In this document: positions 22,310-32,980 of the stretch, in pieces
How positions within the stretch are numbered: the stretch's first letter is position 1
Layout: each line of letters opens with the position of its first letter
From: Diphasiastrum complanatum
Taxonomy: Eukaryota; Streptophyta; Lycopodiopsida; Lycopodiales; Lycopodiaceae
NCBI GenBank assembly: GCA_029204225.1
Contig: CM055101.1
Location: 36,075,648 to 36,139,647 of the forward strand
Length of the DNA: 64,000 nt
Direction: 5' to 3'
Position numbers and translations under genes: made by a program
Notes under the pieces: model-generated
Databases searched by the model: none
The model's input: the letters and a program-made list of their open reading frames with translations, nothing else
What the model was told of the DNA's origin: nothing

Positions 22310-22500
22310 ACAGATTCTCGACCGGAGCTTTCTCTCTCGACCGAAGCATCCTATCAAATCTCGACCAGAGCTGTCTCTCAGATCTCAACCGGACTGTTCT
22401 ATCAACTCTCAACCGGACTGTTCTATCAACTCTCAACTGGACCTTTCTATCAATTCTCAACCAAGGATTTCTATCAACTCTCAACCAAGAGTTCTAACTT
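22310..22500 (+). repeat. Minisatellite array 3, TCTCAACCGG type
   Basis: About seven copies of (A/T)CTC(A/G)ACCGGA on the plus strand with periods of 24-30 bp. The first 100 bp is close to the reverse complement of 21630-21750, so arrays 2 and 3 form an inverted repeat with a spacer of about 290 bp. The array runs straight into the truncated gypsy RT at about 22525. Confidence 0.75.
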
Positions 22501-22524
22501 CCAACCTAAACCAAGTCAGCTCAA

Positions 22525-23480
22525 AACAACATTAGCTTCTTGGATGGATTCAGCGGTTATTTCCTTGTTCAAATAGCCCCTGAACATAAACATAAAATGG
22601 CCTTTGCCACAGAGAATGGAGTTTATACTTATAATGCCATGCCTTTTGGCTTATGCAACACCACGGTTCAGCATGCAACTGGCCTTCCAAGACCTCTTAC
22701 ATCGGATAGTCGAGATTTATCTCGATGATTTGGGTGTACATTCCTCAGCCGCTATGCACCTTGACGCACTGGAGAAAGTCTTCATTCGTTGTCGTAGATT
22801 TGGAATTTCACTAAACCTTGATAAGTGTCAAATCTGGGTCACCCATGGGGTAGTACTTGGACATATAATTGCAAAGGATGGTATTTCTACCGATCCTTCA
22901 AAAATCAAGGTAATAGTTGAAATGCCCTTACTTGCAACAGTGAAGGAAGTTTACGTCTTCCTCGGTCACACAAATTATTATCGCATCTTTATAATGGATT
23001 ATGCCAACAAGGCACGCCTCGTTTATTTAGTTGTGGTAGATTCTCGATGGACCGAAGAACGCATTAAAGCCTTTGAGGAGTTGAAAACAGCCCTTACCAC
23101 GGCACCCAAACTCTGCTCGCCAGACTACATGAAAGAGTTCCATGTGCATACTGATGCAAGTAAGTATGCCATTGGAGGTCTTCTTGCACAATCGGACAAG
23201 TATGGCAGGGATTTCCCAGTACGTTTCTTGAGTAGGCAATTGGTGCTTGCTGAAGTTAACTATACAACCACCAAGCGAGAAGCATTGGCGATGGCCTATG
23301 CTCTTCAACAACTAAGACATTATTTACTAGGCCAGACTTTTGCCTTCTACACCGACCATCAAGCCCTGTTATATATTGTTAATAAATCCTGTAAAACGGG
23401 ACGTATAGCTCGATGGCTGTTGATATGAGAGGAATTTAATTTTTGCGTAGTCGTTTGGAAAGGAACCCAACATTTCATGG
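22525..23480 (+). pseudogene. Gypsy RT and RNase H, broken
   Basis: RT starts abruptly at SFLDGFSGY and keeps the YNAMPFGLCN block. After a frame change at about 22690 come IYLDDLGVHS, the YxDD catalytic pair, and LGHIIAKDGI. The FLGHTNYYR connection leads to RNase H, with all four acidic positions visible: HTDASKYAIGG (D), TTKREALAM (E), FYTDHQALL (D) and MADHLSRLPN (D). These enzymes copy element RNA to DNA and degrade the template. A TGA at about 23427 splits the RNase H end from the main frame. Confidence 0.85.
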
Positions 23481-24785
23481 CGGATCACCTTTCCCGGCTC
23501 CCTAATGCTGAAAAGACAACTGCACCGGTAAACGATGATCTCCCTGATGCATGTCTTTTTCAGATTGATGCTACACCCTTATGGGTTGAGGAGATCACTC
23601 AGTTCCTAACAACAAACAGACTCAAAGAAGGCCTAAATACAGCTGCAAAAATAATTTTTTTGTTTAAAGCAGCGCCCTTTCAGCTAATAGCCCGACAACT
23701 TTACAAAAGGGGCGTTGACGGTATTATCCGACGATGCGCTTATGAATCTGAGATGCGGCCTGTCATATCTCAGGCTCATGAGGGCAATGGCGGTGGTCAC
23801 TTCTCTGCTGAAGCAACAATATCCTTCAAGCAGGTTTGTGGTGGCCCTCATTATTTAAGGACACAATTTCTGTCATTAAAACATGTGATGTCTGTCAGCG
23901 AGCCAAGAAAAATACAAAAGCAGACTTCACATCCTTAACTCCCATTATAGAAGGCGAAGCCTTCCATAAGTGGGGAATTGACTTTGTTGGACCAATCGGC
24001 CCAGCATCGAAACATACCCAAGCCTGTTATATCCTAATAGCTACCGATTACGCCACTAAATGGGTTGAGGCTCGGCCAACAAAGGACGTCAACGCAAAGA
24101 CTATAGTGCGTTTTTCATTGATAATTTGCTACGCCATTACCTTGTAGTTCACCAAAAGAATACACCATACTATCCTAGATGTAATGGCCAGGCCGAATCA
24201 ACTAACAAGACGATATGTAAAATATTGACAAAGAGAGTTGAAACCAGTCACTCTGATTGGGAAACAAAACTTTTCTCAGCTATCTGGGCTTACCGCACCA
24301 CCCTGAAGAAAGCCACTAGATGGGTTACCCCATTCCATCTCGTGTATGGCCAAGAGACGGTAATGTTTGTAGAATTCTTAGTACCTTCTCTAAGAATCAT
24401 GGAAGCCTTCTCTACAGATCTCTGTGAGAAAGCTACAATTGAGCAATAAGTCAAGACCAGACTATTTACGTTAGCTCAGTTGTGCGAGACCAAACTCATA
24501 TCTTACCACGCACAACTGGTTAACAAACGATGCCAAAAGGCCTGGCATGACCGTCACTTATGCAACAAAGATTTACACTTGGGTGACTAGGTGCTTCTTT
24601 ATACATCGAAGAAGCACCCCGACAAATTGAAATTCCGAAGTGAGGGCCCGTATGTTATCAATAAAATCTTTCCTAATGGTGCAGTCCAGCTACAAACACT
24701 TGACGGAATACTCCTAGACACTGTCGTCAACGGTGGTCGTCTACGGCAGTACTATGAGGAGTTGTTTTTTGCTGATCCAATCTAA
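23480..24785 (+). pseudogene. Gypsy integrase, broken, second Asp region deleted
   Basis: The HHCC zinc finger is split by a frame change near 23835 (AHEGNGGGHFSAEAT, then CDVCQRAKKN). The core shows WGIDFVGPIGPAS with the first Asp and ATDYATKWVEARP. The block that should carry the second Asp is missing: the sequence jumps at about 24115-24130 to VHQKNTPYYP, then RCNGQAESTNK, where the catalytic Glu stands. C-terminal parts follow: SAIWAYRTT, TPFHLVYGQE, and 24591-24785 with SEGPYVINKIFPNGAVQL. TAA and TAG codons at about 24448 and 24588 add further breaks. Confidence 0.8.
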
Positions 24786-25139
24786 CACTTTTTCCCTGGT
24801 ATATATTCCATTTTTTATTCTCTTATTTTCTTGCTTGTTATTCTCTTTTTGCATGCCTATTTTTGTACTCTTTTCTTATTTATAATTCATATTTACTTTC
24901 AATTTTCTTTTTCTATAAATACTCATTTGTCTTCTAGGTCAACATGATAGACTACACCATATGAAACAGATTTATCACACTTTAGGCCCATCTCATTTTT
25001 GTCTGTCTAGTATCTCAATATTCCCAATTAAGCATACAATCATTAATTGAGATACTTCTTTCCCATAAGAACTTCTACTTTGAGCCACAGTCATATTTCC
25101 CCCCTGAAGTTCTTCACTTGCATCACATAGCTCCATACC
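24786..25139 (+). other. AT-rich stretch downstream of gypsy pol
   Basis: Pyrimidine-rich DNA without ORFs, TTTTCTT words frequent. It connects the pol end to array 4. Confidence 0.4.
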
Positions 25140-25345
25140 TCCATATAGGACTCTTGTCCAATCTCAACCAAAGGACTCCTGTCAAATCTCAACCGAAGGA
25201 CTCCTGTCAAATCTTGACCGGAGCATCCTGTCAGATCTCGATCGGAGCACCCACTCAGATCTCAACCGGAGCACCTTGTCAGATCTTGACCGGAGCACCC
25301 ACTCAGATCTCGACTGGCACACCCACTCAGATCTGTCATCGGTTA
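25140..25345 (+). repeat. Minisatellite array 4, near-exact 24-bp units
   Basis: Eight units follow each other at almost exactly 24 bp. Each contains TC(A/T)(A/G)ATCTCAACCGGAGCA or a close variant, then a short CCTG or CCAC spacer. As 24 is a multiple of three, plus (25118-25477) and minus (25182-25448) ORFs run through the array, reading QISTGAPC-like and RSRSEWVL-like octapeptides. Confidence 0.85.
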
Positions 25346-25630
25346 CACTCCACCTCCAACGAGTCTCCACCATCGTCGTTTGATTACCATTCAGAGCGCC
25401 ATCACCAAACCTTTCCAAACCTAGCATCGCCGGCAGAATACACATCAATTTGCAACTTTTCGCATGCTGATGGGTAGTGCCACGCGAGCATTCATCACGC
25501 TCCCATTACACTATTGGACATAACATCATCAGCATAAAACACTTGTTTTTTCTTCCAGTTCATTCACCACCTCCATACATCCATTTCCACAGATATCCAC
25601 CTTCCCAGCATCTCCGTCCTTGACCAACAT

Positions 25631-25890
25631 CTCCACATCTTCCACTTTCAGACATTTTACCTTCCATTTTTCTTTACCCAACCTCATTCCTTCACAACCC
25701 TTTCATTCTGCAACATACTTCGCTTTCCACACATCTTCCAATCCGTCCTTCCAAAAAAACAACTCCACATCTTCCACCTTCAGACATTTTTCCTTCCATT
25801 TTTCTTTACCCAGTCTCATTCCTTCACAACCCTTTCATTCTGCAACATACTTTGCTCTACACAAGTCTTCCAATCCCTTATCAACCAACG
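25631..25890 (+). repeat. Tandem repeat, two 132-bp units
   Basis: The segment from CTCCACATCTTCCA at 25631 is repeated from 25763 with a period of 132 bp. Both units are pyrimidine-rich and contain TTCATTCTGCAACATACTT. The period is a multiple of three, so the ORF 25620-26246 passes through both, giving two near-identical 44-residue blocks. Confidence 0.8.
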
Positions 25891-25914
25891 TTATCGCATG
25901 CCTTCTCACCCAAC

Positions 25915-26185
25915 CCTCAGTTCCATCTCAACTGAAGCCTCCGTTCAATTCTCAACCGAAGCCTCCATCAATTCTCGACCGACGCCTACGTCCCATCTCA
26001 ACCAAAGCCTCCATCAATTCTCAAAGCCTACAGACCATCTCGATCAAAGCCTCCGTCCCACCTCAACTGAACCCTCCATTCAAATCTCAACCAAAGCCTC
26101 CATCAAATCTCAACCAAAGCCTCCGTCAAATCTCAACCGACGCACCCTTAACCCTGTCTCAAATCTCAACCGACACCCTTTTTCC
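25915..26185 (+). repeat. Minisatellite array 5
   Basis: About nine to ten copies of ATCTCAACC(A/G)AAGCCTCC at periods of 21-33 bp. The core is the same as in arrays 1-4, with the AAGCCTCC variant dominant. It ends 18 bp before the ATG of the unrecognised ORF at 26203. Confidence 0.8.
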
Positions 26186-27203
26186 AGAACACTGTTTTCA
26201 TCATGTCTTCCAACCCCAGTTCCAGTTCCGACGACCTCGATGCTAATAAGCTTGACATCCAGCTGTGCAAATTGGATATTACATAGATGCAGGCCTGGTA
26301 CCAGCAGGCAGAATCATTTTTCAAGACAATTGAGTTCCAAATCCTTGTCTTGATGGGATATCAAAGTCCGTACCTGATACACATGGCATATGCAAATTAT
26401 AATGCTACGGCAAGATCATGCCAACTCATAGTTCCCCCTGTCAGGAACTATGTTTATAAAATATATTTTGCGGCGGCCGACTTGCAACCCTTCGGGTTTC
26501 CTCGAGGACCAAATGTTGTCACCAGGACGCTCCAGAAGATTGAGCAGACAACCTATTTCAAATACATAGATCCCTTAGTGGACAAATGGAAGAATAAAGA
26601 CGGGTACCGCATTGAGGCCATTAATGATCAACAGTTGCAAGCGGCATGTGCATACTTAACCAGGTGCACACAATGACCAAGGACCAAGGTGCTAAGGGTA
26701 CCCATGTCCCTATTCCACATGATGGCAGATTCACGACTGCATGCCCAAAACTTTTATGATTGGGCACAATTTGCTTCAAATTGCCTTCATGAGTGTGTTA
26801 AGAACAAGCAGTCAATAACCATCCTAGGATATCTCACGATTGATATCACACTCCAACAAGTACAAAATGGGCCCAGACTCCAACAACACCTACAACTTAT
26901 GGACAAAGCATGGGAAATCCTAATCGGGTCCAAACAATCCAAGCGTCCCCGCACCCGGGCTACTTCACCATCAAAACTTCCACCCAAAAGGGTGAACACC
27001 AGTATTATTCCGCTGGTACACAAGCCACCAAGCTCACAACCAAATCCACAAGTAACAACATCATCAGCAGCTCAACAGGCTGATACCTCCAAGGCCCAGT
27101 TGCCAGACACAAAGCAACAACGCATACGTAGGAAGCTTCAAGCCAGGAGGAAATCACCCGATGGAATATCATCAGAAGATTCAGCTTCAGATGATGGAAG
27201 CTC

Positions 27204-27208
27204 AAATG
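27204..27208 (+). repeat. Target-site duplication, left copy (AAATG)
   Basis: AAATG directly precedes the first TG of the Copia-1 5' LTR and recurs at 32981-32985. A 5-bp duplication is the normal length for copia integration. Confidence 0.9.
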
Positions 27209-27934
27209 TGTGAAGATTATTAAAATACTTCCTATCTTGAGTTTGGGGCCATGTACATGGTTATTTTCACTATATTTCATGTTGTACATAAAAGGTATGT
27301 GAATTGAGCACATAACCTTCTAGTATAGGTTAGATTTGAGTTAGGTAGATTCAATTTTGATGACATGCAGAAGTATAGATAGCATGCAATGTCATACTGT
27401 ATGCATGAAAGCCACATGCAATCAGTGCATGCAACATGCAAAGTGGTTTCTGTTATCTACACATGTCTAGGCAGTTTTATGAGTTGACATGCAGTACATG
27501 CAACGTCCATGCATGCAGTTATACATGTGGATCTCTGGTAGGTGAATTAGTTCAGTTAAGTGGACTTTCCATGCAACTCCACTATAGGAATTCGAGTCTC
27601 TCTCATGTAGGGAAATCTTGGCATGTTTTGCCATATTGTGGATAATGAGATTTTGGTGTGTTGGACTCATTCTCTCTCTACCCAAGTTTTCTATCATTGA
27701 TTTTCTCTCTCTACTCGAGAGCAGGCTGTTTTTCCCATACTAAGCACTTAGAATTATTTCTGACATTCAATTGTCATAGTGAGAAGTTGGATTTTTTCAT
27801 CAGATGTATGTCATTATGCTCTTGTCATAGATTTTTCAAGTATACTGTTCTCTGATCAATCTTGTGCAATCACAACACCTCAGTAAGATCTTGTAGGGTG
27901 TGTGGTGAAGTTCACATGTGCTAAAAACTTCACA
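27209..27934 (+). repeat. Copia-1 5' LTR
   Basis: 726 bp, starting TGTGAAGATTATTA and ending AAAAACTTCACA. It is rich in ATGCA words. It contains an extra stretch of about 15-20 bp near 27415 that the 3' LTR lacks. ORFs inside (27436-27855) recur in the 3' LTR and are LTR sequence. Confidence 0.93.
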
Positions 27935-27946
27935 TGGTATCAAAGC
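27935..27946 (+). promoter_or_regulatory. Copia-1 primer binding site
   Basis: TGGTATCAAAGC directly follows the LTR and matches the plant TGGTATCAGAGC site for initiator tRNA-Met with one difference. Confidence 0.85.
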
Positions 27947-28111
27947 TTCAAGAGGTGAGGGTGTATACATCAGATCTTTAGTGCTTTTGCTTGCAGGAAC
28001 TCGGATTTGGGAGAGGGATGCAAACTCGCTGAGAGACAAGCTATATGTGATCATAAGTGGATCAAAACGAGCTTGATCTGCTCCAGCGAAACCCTGTATG
28101 GACAGAGATCT

Positions 28112-28121
28112 CACACGTGTG
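28112..28121 (+). promoter_or_regulatory. CACACGTGTG palindrome in Copia-1 leader
   Basis: A 10-bp palindrome centred on the CACGTG G-box, located between PBS and gag. The identical decamer occurs at 50723, 51134, 51474 and 54450, all in copia LTRs or leaders. G-boxes bind bZIP and bHLH factors; its function here is inferred only. Confidence 0.5.
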
Positions 28122-28277
28122 AAATTAGCCCTCATTAATGAGTGCTACTACTCAAGAAATGATCCAAATTTGATGCTCTATAGCTTGTTGAATAGGTATT
28201 GAAGAGTTAGCTTGAGATAGTAAGTAACATCCTTTCAACTCCATTTGTTATCATTACTATAATTTCTCATAGAGAAG

Positions 28278-29192
28278 ATGTCTTCCTCTGGTTCACATTT
28301 CTTGGACCACAATGAGAGATTAACATCTTCCAATTATGCAATGTGGAAGATCAGAATGGAATCATTATTGATTCTACAAGATGTAATGGATATTGTGAGT
28401 GGAGCTGAAGAAGAACCTGCTGTACCTAATGAATCTGCAGCATTTCACAAAAGAACCAGAATTGCCCTTCATTTCATAAAAATGAATGTAAGCAATGAAG
28501 TGTTAAGAAAGATAAGTACATGCACCACTTCCAAGGAAGCTTGGGATAATCTAAAGACAATCTATGAGATCAAGAATACTTCTAGATTGCTTACACTTAG
28601 AAACCAAATATTTCTAAGTTATCAGAGAGTAGATGAGAGTGCTTCATCATATGTCATGAGAGTTAAGGATCTTCATCAAGAGTTAGCTGGTATTGGAGAT
28701 GCCCTTAAGAACACTGAACTTGTACAAGTAGTCCTAAATGGAGTTAGAGATGAGTATGACAATATTGTGCAGACTTATGCTATCAGGGAGGATTTTCCAT
28801 CCTTGGAGACACTGCAAGGTATTCTCATTGCTGAAGAAAATAGGCAAGAGAACAAGATGCTGAGGATCAACAGACTTTCACTAAAAGATGGTGGAGATGA
28901 CAAAGCACTTTTCATCAGAGACAAGTCAAGAGGCAATGGCAAAGGACAACAACACTTCAAGAAGGACAAAGCCAAAGAAGGTGGTGAGGATCAGTCCTCA
29001 CAAACTGCAACATCCAGTGGCAAGTAGAAGCTGTCAAAGATCAAGCGTTTTTTCTATGGCAAGAAAGGACACTATGCTTCAAACTGTTTCAAGAAGAAGA
29101 ACCAATCTAGGCAAGCTAACCTTACTAATGAGGATGAGTGTGAGGGTGCTGAGAGTGAAAGAGAGGATTCATTAATGATGTCTACTTTTTAG
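28278..29192 (+). pseudogene. Copia-1 gag (UBN2 type) with lost zinc-knuckle cysteines
   Basis: From ATG 28278 the frame reads a copia gag: ERLTSSNYAMWKIRMESLL near residue 14, KEAWDNLKTIYE near 95, and ELVQVVLNGVRDEYDNIV near 155. After a TAG at 29025 the same frame reads KIKRFFYGKKGHYASNC, where the two N-terminal Cys of the CCHC knuckle have become Phe and Tyr. RNA packaging by this protein would be impaired. A second TAG is at 29190. Copia E (51936) encodes a clear relative with an intact knuckle. Confidence 0.9.
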
Positions 29193-29199
29193 TCTTTTC

Positions 29200-30505
29200 C
29201 TTTTAAGAATGAAGAAGTCTGGTGGATAGATAGTGGGGCTAGTTCCCATATGTCTAGTTCTAGGAATTCTTTCACTAATCTCATGCAATATCTAGGTGCA
29301 AAAGATCAATCTATACTGCTAATGATGTAGAGTGTAGAATTGAAGGAATAGGTAGTATTCCACTGCATGCATCATCATCAAAATCTTTCTACTTACATGA
29401 TGTATTGTATGTACCTAGACTAACTAAGAATCTCATTAGTGTAGACCCTTTGTTTGATAGTGGATTGGATGTCAAGTTTCAAGTTGACAAGTATATAATC
29501 TCAAGAGAAAATGAAGTTATTGCTAGAGGATCTAGAATTGGTAAGTTGTACAAACTAGATTCTAGGGAGAGTGCTAACATTTCAGATATTGCTTATGAGA
29601 CCAAGGTTCTTCAGGAGGATCTGTGGCACAAGAGATTGGGTCATCCCAATTTCAAAGCCATGCAATCTATGGTCAAGGAAGGAAAAGTTGTTGGACTACC
29701 GAAGACACTATCAAAGGAGCTTCTACCTTGTGAAGCTTGTGTGCTGGCAAAATCACACAGAAGGCCTTTTCCTAGATCAAGCATCAAAACAAAGCAACCA
29801 TTTGAACTAGTGCACTCTGATGTTCATTTCTCATCAACTAAGAGCAAAGGAGGAGCAAACTGCTTTGTTTCCTTTGTAGATGATTATACAAGATATTCTT
29901 GGATCTATATGTTGTCTTCAAAAGCCATGGTCTATGATGTTTTTCTTACTTTCGAAGCTTATGTAGAAAAGCAGCTTTCTTTCAAGTTGAAAGCTTTGAG
30001 AAGTGATAGTGGAGGATAATACACTTCCAATAAGTTTAAAGACTTTTGTGAGGGAGAAGTCATTCAAAGAGAGTTTTCTTGTTCATACACTCCTCAGCAA
30101 AATGGAGTTGCTGAGAAAAAAAATAGAACTTTGTGTGAATGTGCAAAAGCCATTAGGCTAGAAGCTTCTCTGTCTGAAGAATTTTGGGGAGAGGCAGTTG
30201 CATGTGCAAACTATCTTTGTAATAGGCTTCCAAATCTTGCAATAGGAGGAAAAACACCTTTTACAATGTTGTATAAGAAAAATCCTAAGGTAGATCATCT
30301 TAGGATTGTTGGCTGTGTATGCTTTGTGCATGTGCCTCTAGAAACTAGGAAGAAGGAAGATCCTAGTGCAGTTAAAGGAATTTTTGTAGGATATGCATCC
30401 ACTAAAAAAGCATACAAAGTATATCTTCCTTCTACTGACAAGAATGTTGTTAGTAGAGATGTGATCTTCCATGAAGATCAAAAGTTTAACTTGGATGATG
30501 CATAG
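29200..30505 (+). pseudogene. Copia-1 protease and integrase, broken
   Basis: The protease active site WIDSGASSHM is present at 29223. A one-base loss near 29310 shifts to the frame used by the rest of pol. The GAG_pre-integrase finger reads LWHKRLGHPNF and CEACVLAK. The integrase core has the triad at HSDVH (D), LRSDSGG (D, followed by a TAA replacing the usual Glu codon at 30017) and GVAEKKNRTL (E). The later LRIVGCVCFVHVP and KGIFVGY blocks are typical of copia integrases. TAG at 30503 ends the frame. Confidence 0.9.
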
Positions 30506-30556
30506 ATCAAGGAGTCTCATGCAAGATCAATTATCAATCTTGATGTTGTTCAAGAG

Positions 30557-32259
30557 TTGGTGAGGCCGAGGCTTGAGGAGGAGAAAATTCAAGCTACCAC
30601 ACCAAGAAGATCTACACGAACAAGATCTGAGCCAAGGAGGCTCACATATGATGACGAAGGAAGGCAAGTGGAAGGTGAAACTTCCTATCATGCTCTCTTC
30701 ATATCAAATGAAGAGCTTAAAGATGTCCAAGAAGCTCTTCAATCCAAGATGTGGGTTGAAGCAATGACCCAAGAGTTTGAAGCCTTGATGTCAAATAACA
30801 CATTGGAGCTTGTGGAGCCACCAAACAACATGCATGTGATTGGATGTAAGTGGGTTTTCATAATCAAGTATAATCATGATGGATCTATCAATAAGTATAA
30901 AGCAAGACTTTGTGCCAAAGGCTACTCACAAATCAAAGGTCTTGACTATGAAGATACGTTTGCACCAGTTGCAAAGATGGTAACAATCCGAATATTTATA
31001 TCTCTTGCATGTTTTCACAATTGGAGTATGTTCCAGTTTGATGTTTCTAATGCATTTCTCAATGGTTACCTTGAGGAGGAGATCTACATGGAGCAACCTC
31101 CAGGTTTTGTGAAAGAAGGTGATGAAACAAAAGTTTGTCTTTTGTTCAAAAGTCTCTATGGATTGAAACAGGCACCAAGGTCTTGGTATGCAAGGCTCAA
31201 CTCCTATCTCATATCACTCAAATTTTGTCTAAGTGAATATGACCCTTCTTTGTATTATAAGTTTGTAGATAACTTTGTAATCATTCTTCTCATCTATGTA
31301 GATGATAACATTCTTTGTGAACATAATGAGAAGCTAGTTGAAGAAACTAAGCATGCACTTGGTACTGAGTTTAAGATGTAGGACTTAGGAGTTCTTCACT
31401 ATATTCTAGGCCTTAAAATAGATTTCTGGAAAGGTCATGCATTTATAAGCCAAAGTAGATATGCAATTTCCATGCTCAAGAAATTCCAGATGAAAAATTG
31501 TAAAGGGATAGATACACCTATGGAGCACACTGTAAAAGTTCCTATGAAAGATGATGAAAAATCCTTTGAGGACATCACTCTTTATAGGAGTCTTATTGGC
31601 TCACTTTTTTGGTTACCAGTGACTAGGCCTGATCTAAGCTTTTGTGTTCATAAGCTAAGTCAACACATGCAGGATCCAAAGTTATATCGCTGGAAGTTGG
31701 CTAAAAGAGTCTTGAGGTATATATCTTCTACCTTGGATTATGGACTATACTATGAAGGAGAAGATTTGAGTTTGATTGCTTTTTTAGATTCAGATATTGT
31801 AGGAGATAGGTTGAATAGGAGATCCACAATGCTTACACTATATTTCTTGGAGGGAACTTGGTTTCTTGGCTATCAAAGAAGCAGGTAGCTATTTCCTTAT
31901 CATCCTGTGAAGCTAAGTACAAATCTCTTACAACCACAACAAAGGAGATTTTATGGATCAAAAGGCTACTTTTCGAGCTAAAGTGTTATGCAGATGAGGA
32001 TCTTCCAATTATCAAGAATGAAAACATTTTTGCTCAAGCTCTTGCAAATAACCCAGTTTTCCATGAAAGGAGCAAACACATTGAAGTAGCTCATCATTTT
32101 GTAAGAGAAAAAGTCATTGGGAGAGAGATCTCACTGGAGCATATTGATTCTACAAATTGTGTTGCAGATCTTCTCACCAAGCCACTACTCAAGAATGTCT
32201 TTATCAAGATGAGGTCTAACCTTGGCCTAATTTTGAAGTCTATGTTGATAGGAACATAA
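30557..32259 (+). pseudogene. Copia-1 reverse transcriptase and RNase H, broken
   Basis: The RVT_2 domain runs from MTQEFEALMSN through GCKWVFIIKYNHDG, AKGYSQIKGLDYEDTFAPVA, FDVSNAFLNGYLEEEIYM and SLYGLKQAPRSWY to the catalytic IYVDDNIL. TAG at 31379 precedes DLGVLHYILGL. The connection (YRSLIGSLFWLPVTRPDL) leads to RNase H, where the frame shifts at about 31860 before WLSKKQVAISLSSCEAKY. Catalytic ADLLTKPL near 32165 remains. All domain blocks are readable although split. Confidence 0.92.
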
Positions 32260-32270
32260 ATTTTGAGGAG

Positions 32271-32980
32271 TGTGAAGATTATTAAAATATTATCTTCCTA
32301 TCTCGAGTTTGGGGCCATGTCCATGGTTATATTCACTATATTTCATGTTGTACATAAAAGGTATGTGAATTGAGCACATAACCTTTCAGTATAGGTCGGA
32401 TTTGAGTTAGGTAGATTCAATTTTGATGACATGCAGAAGTTTAGATAGCATGCAATGTCATACTGTATGCATGCAAGCCACATGCAAAGTGGTTTCTAAT
32501 CTACACATGTCTAGGCAGTTTTACGAGCTGACATGCTATACATGCAACATCCATGCATGTAGTTATACATGTGGATCTCTGGTAGGTGAATTAGTTCAGT
32601 TAAGTGGACATTCCATGCAACTCCACTATAGGAATTCGAGTCTCTCTCATGTAGGAAAATCTTGGCATGTTTTCCCATATTGTGGATAATGAGATTTTGG
32701 TGTTTTGGACTCATTCTCTTTCTACCCAAGTTTTCTATGTATGGTTTTCTCTCTCTCTACCTGAGAGCAGGCTGTTTTTCCCATACTGAGCACTTAGAAT
32801 TATTTCTGACATTCAATTCTCATAGTGAGAAGTTAGATTTTTTCATCAGATGTATGCCATTATGTTCTTCTCATAGATTTTTCAAGTATACTGTTCTCTG
32901 ATCAATCTTGTGCAATCCCAACACCTCAGTAAGATCTTGTAGGGTGTGTGGTGAAGTTCACATGTGCTAAAAACTTCACA
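32271..32980 (+). repeat. Copia-1 3' LTR
   Basis: 710 bp, starting TGTGAAGATTATTA after the purine-rich TTTTGAGGAG and ending AAAAACTTCACA. It aligns along its length with the 5' LTR with scattered substitutions and small indels. It is followed by AAATG, the right target duplication (32981-32985). Confidence 0.93.

Larger units (their letters stand above)
22525..24785 (+). mobile_element. Gypsy pol remnant (RT, RNase H, integrase)
   Basis: A plus-strand Ty3/gypsy pol lacking protease and the first RT blocks. Domains run RT (22525-22990), RNase H (23100-23480) and integrase (23480-24785). At least three frame changes and several stops are present. It lies between array 3 and array 4. LTR 20549-21642 may be its 5' LTR; no matching 3' LTR was found. 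Confidence 0.8.
27209..32980 (+). mobile_element. Copia-1, structurally complete Ty1/copia element
   Basis: A 5772-bp element with 5' LTR 27209-27934, PBS 27935-27946, gag, protease, integrase, RT and RNase H in copia order, purine-rich PPT just before 32271, and 3' LTR 32271-32980. Perfect 5-bp target duplications flank it. The LTRs have TGTGAAG/CTTCACA inverted ends. Coding sequence has at least five in-frame stops (about 29025, 29190, 30017, 30503, 31379) and two frameshifts (about 29310 and 31860), so it cannot encode a full polyprotein. LTR divergence, near 5% by eye, suggests insertion well in the past. Confidence 0.95.

Noticed and set aside
25140-25345. CRISPR-like array
   Set aside because: Units are contiguous diverged 24-bp repeats without unique spacers, in a plant context; it is a minisatellite.
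27436-27855. Cys- and His-rich small ORFs duplicated at 32423-32901
   Set aside because: They are the two LTRs of Copia-1, so duplication reflects LTR structure and not a gene pair.
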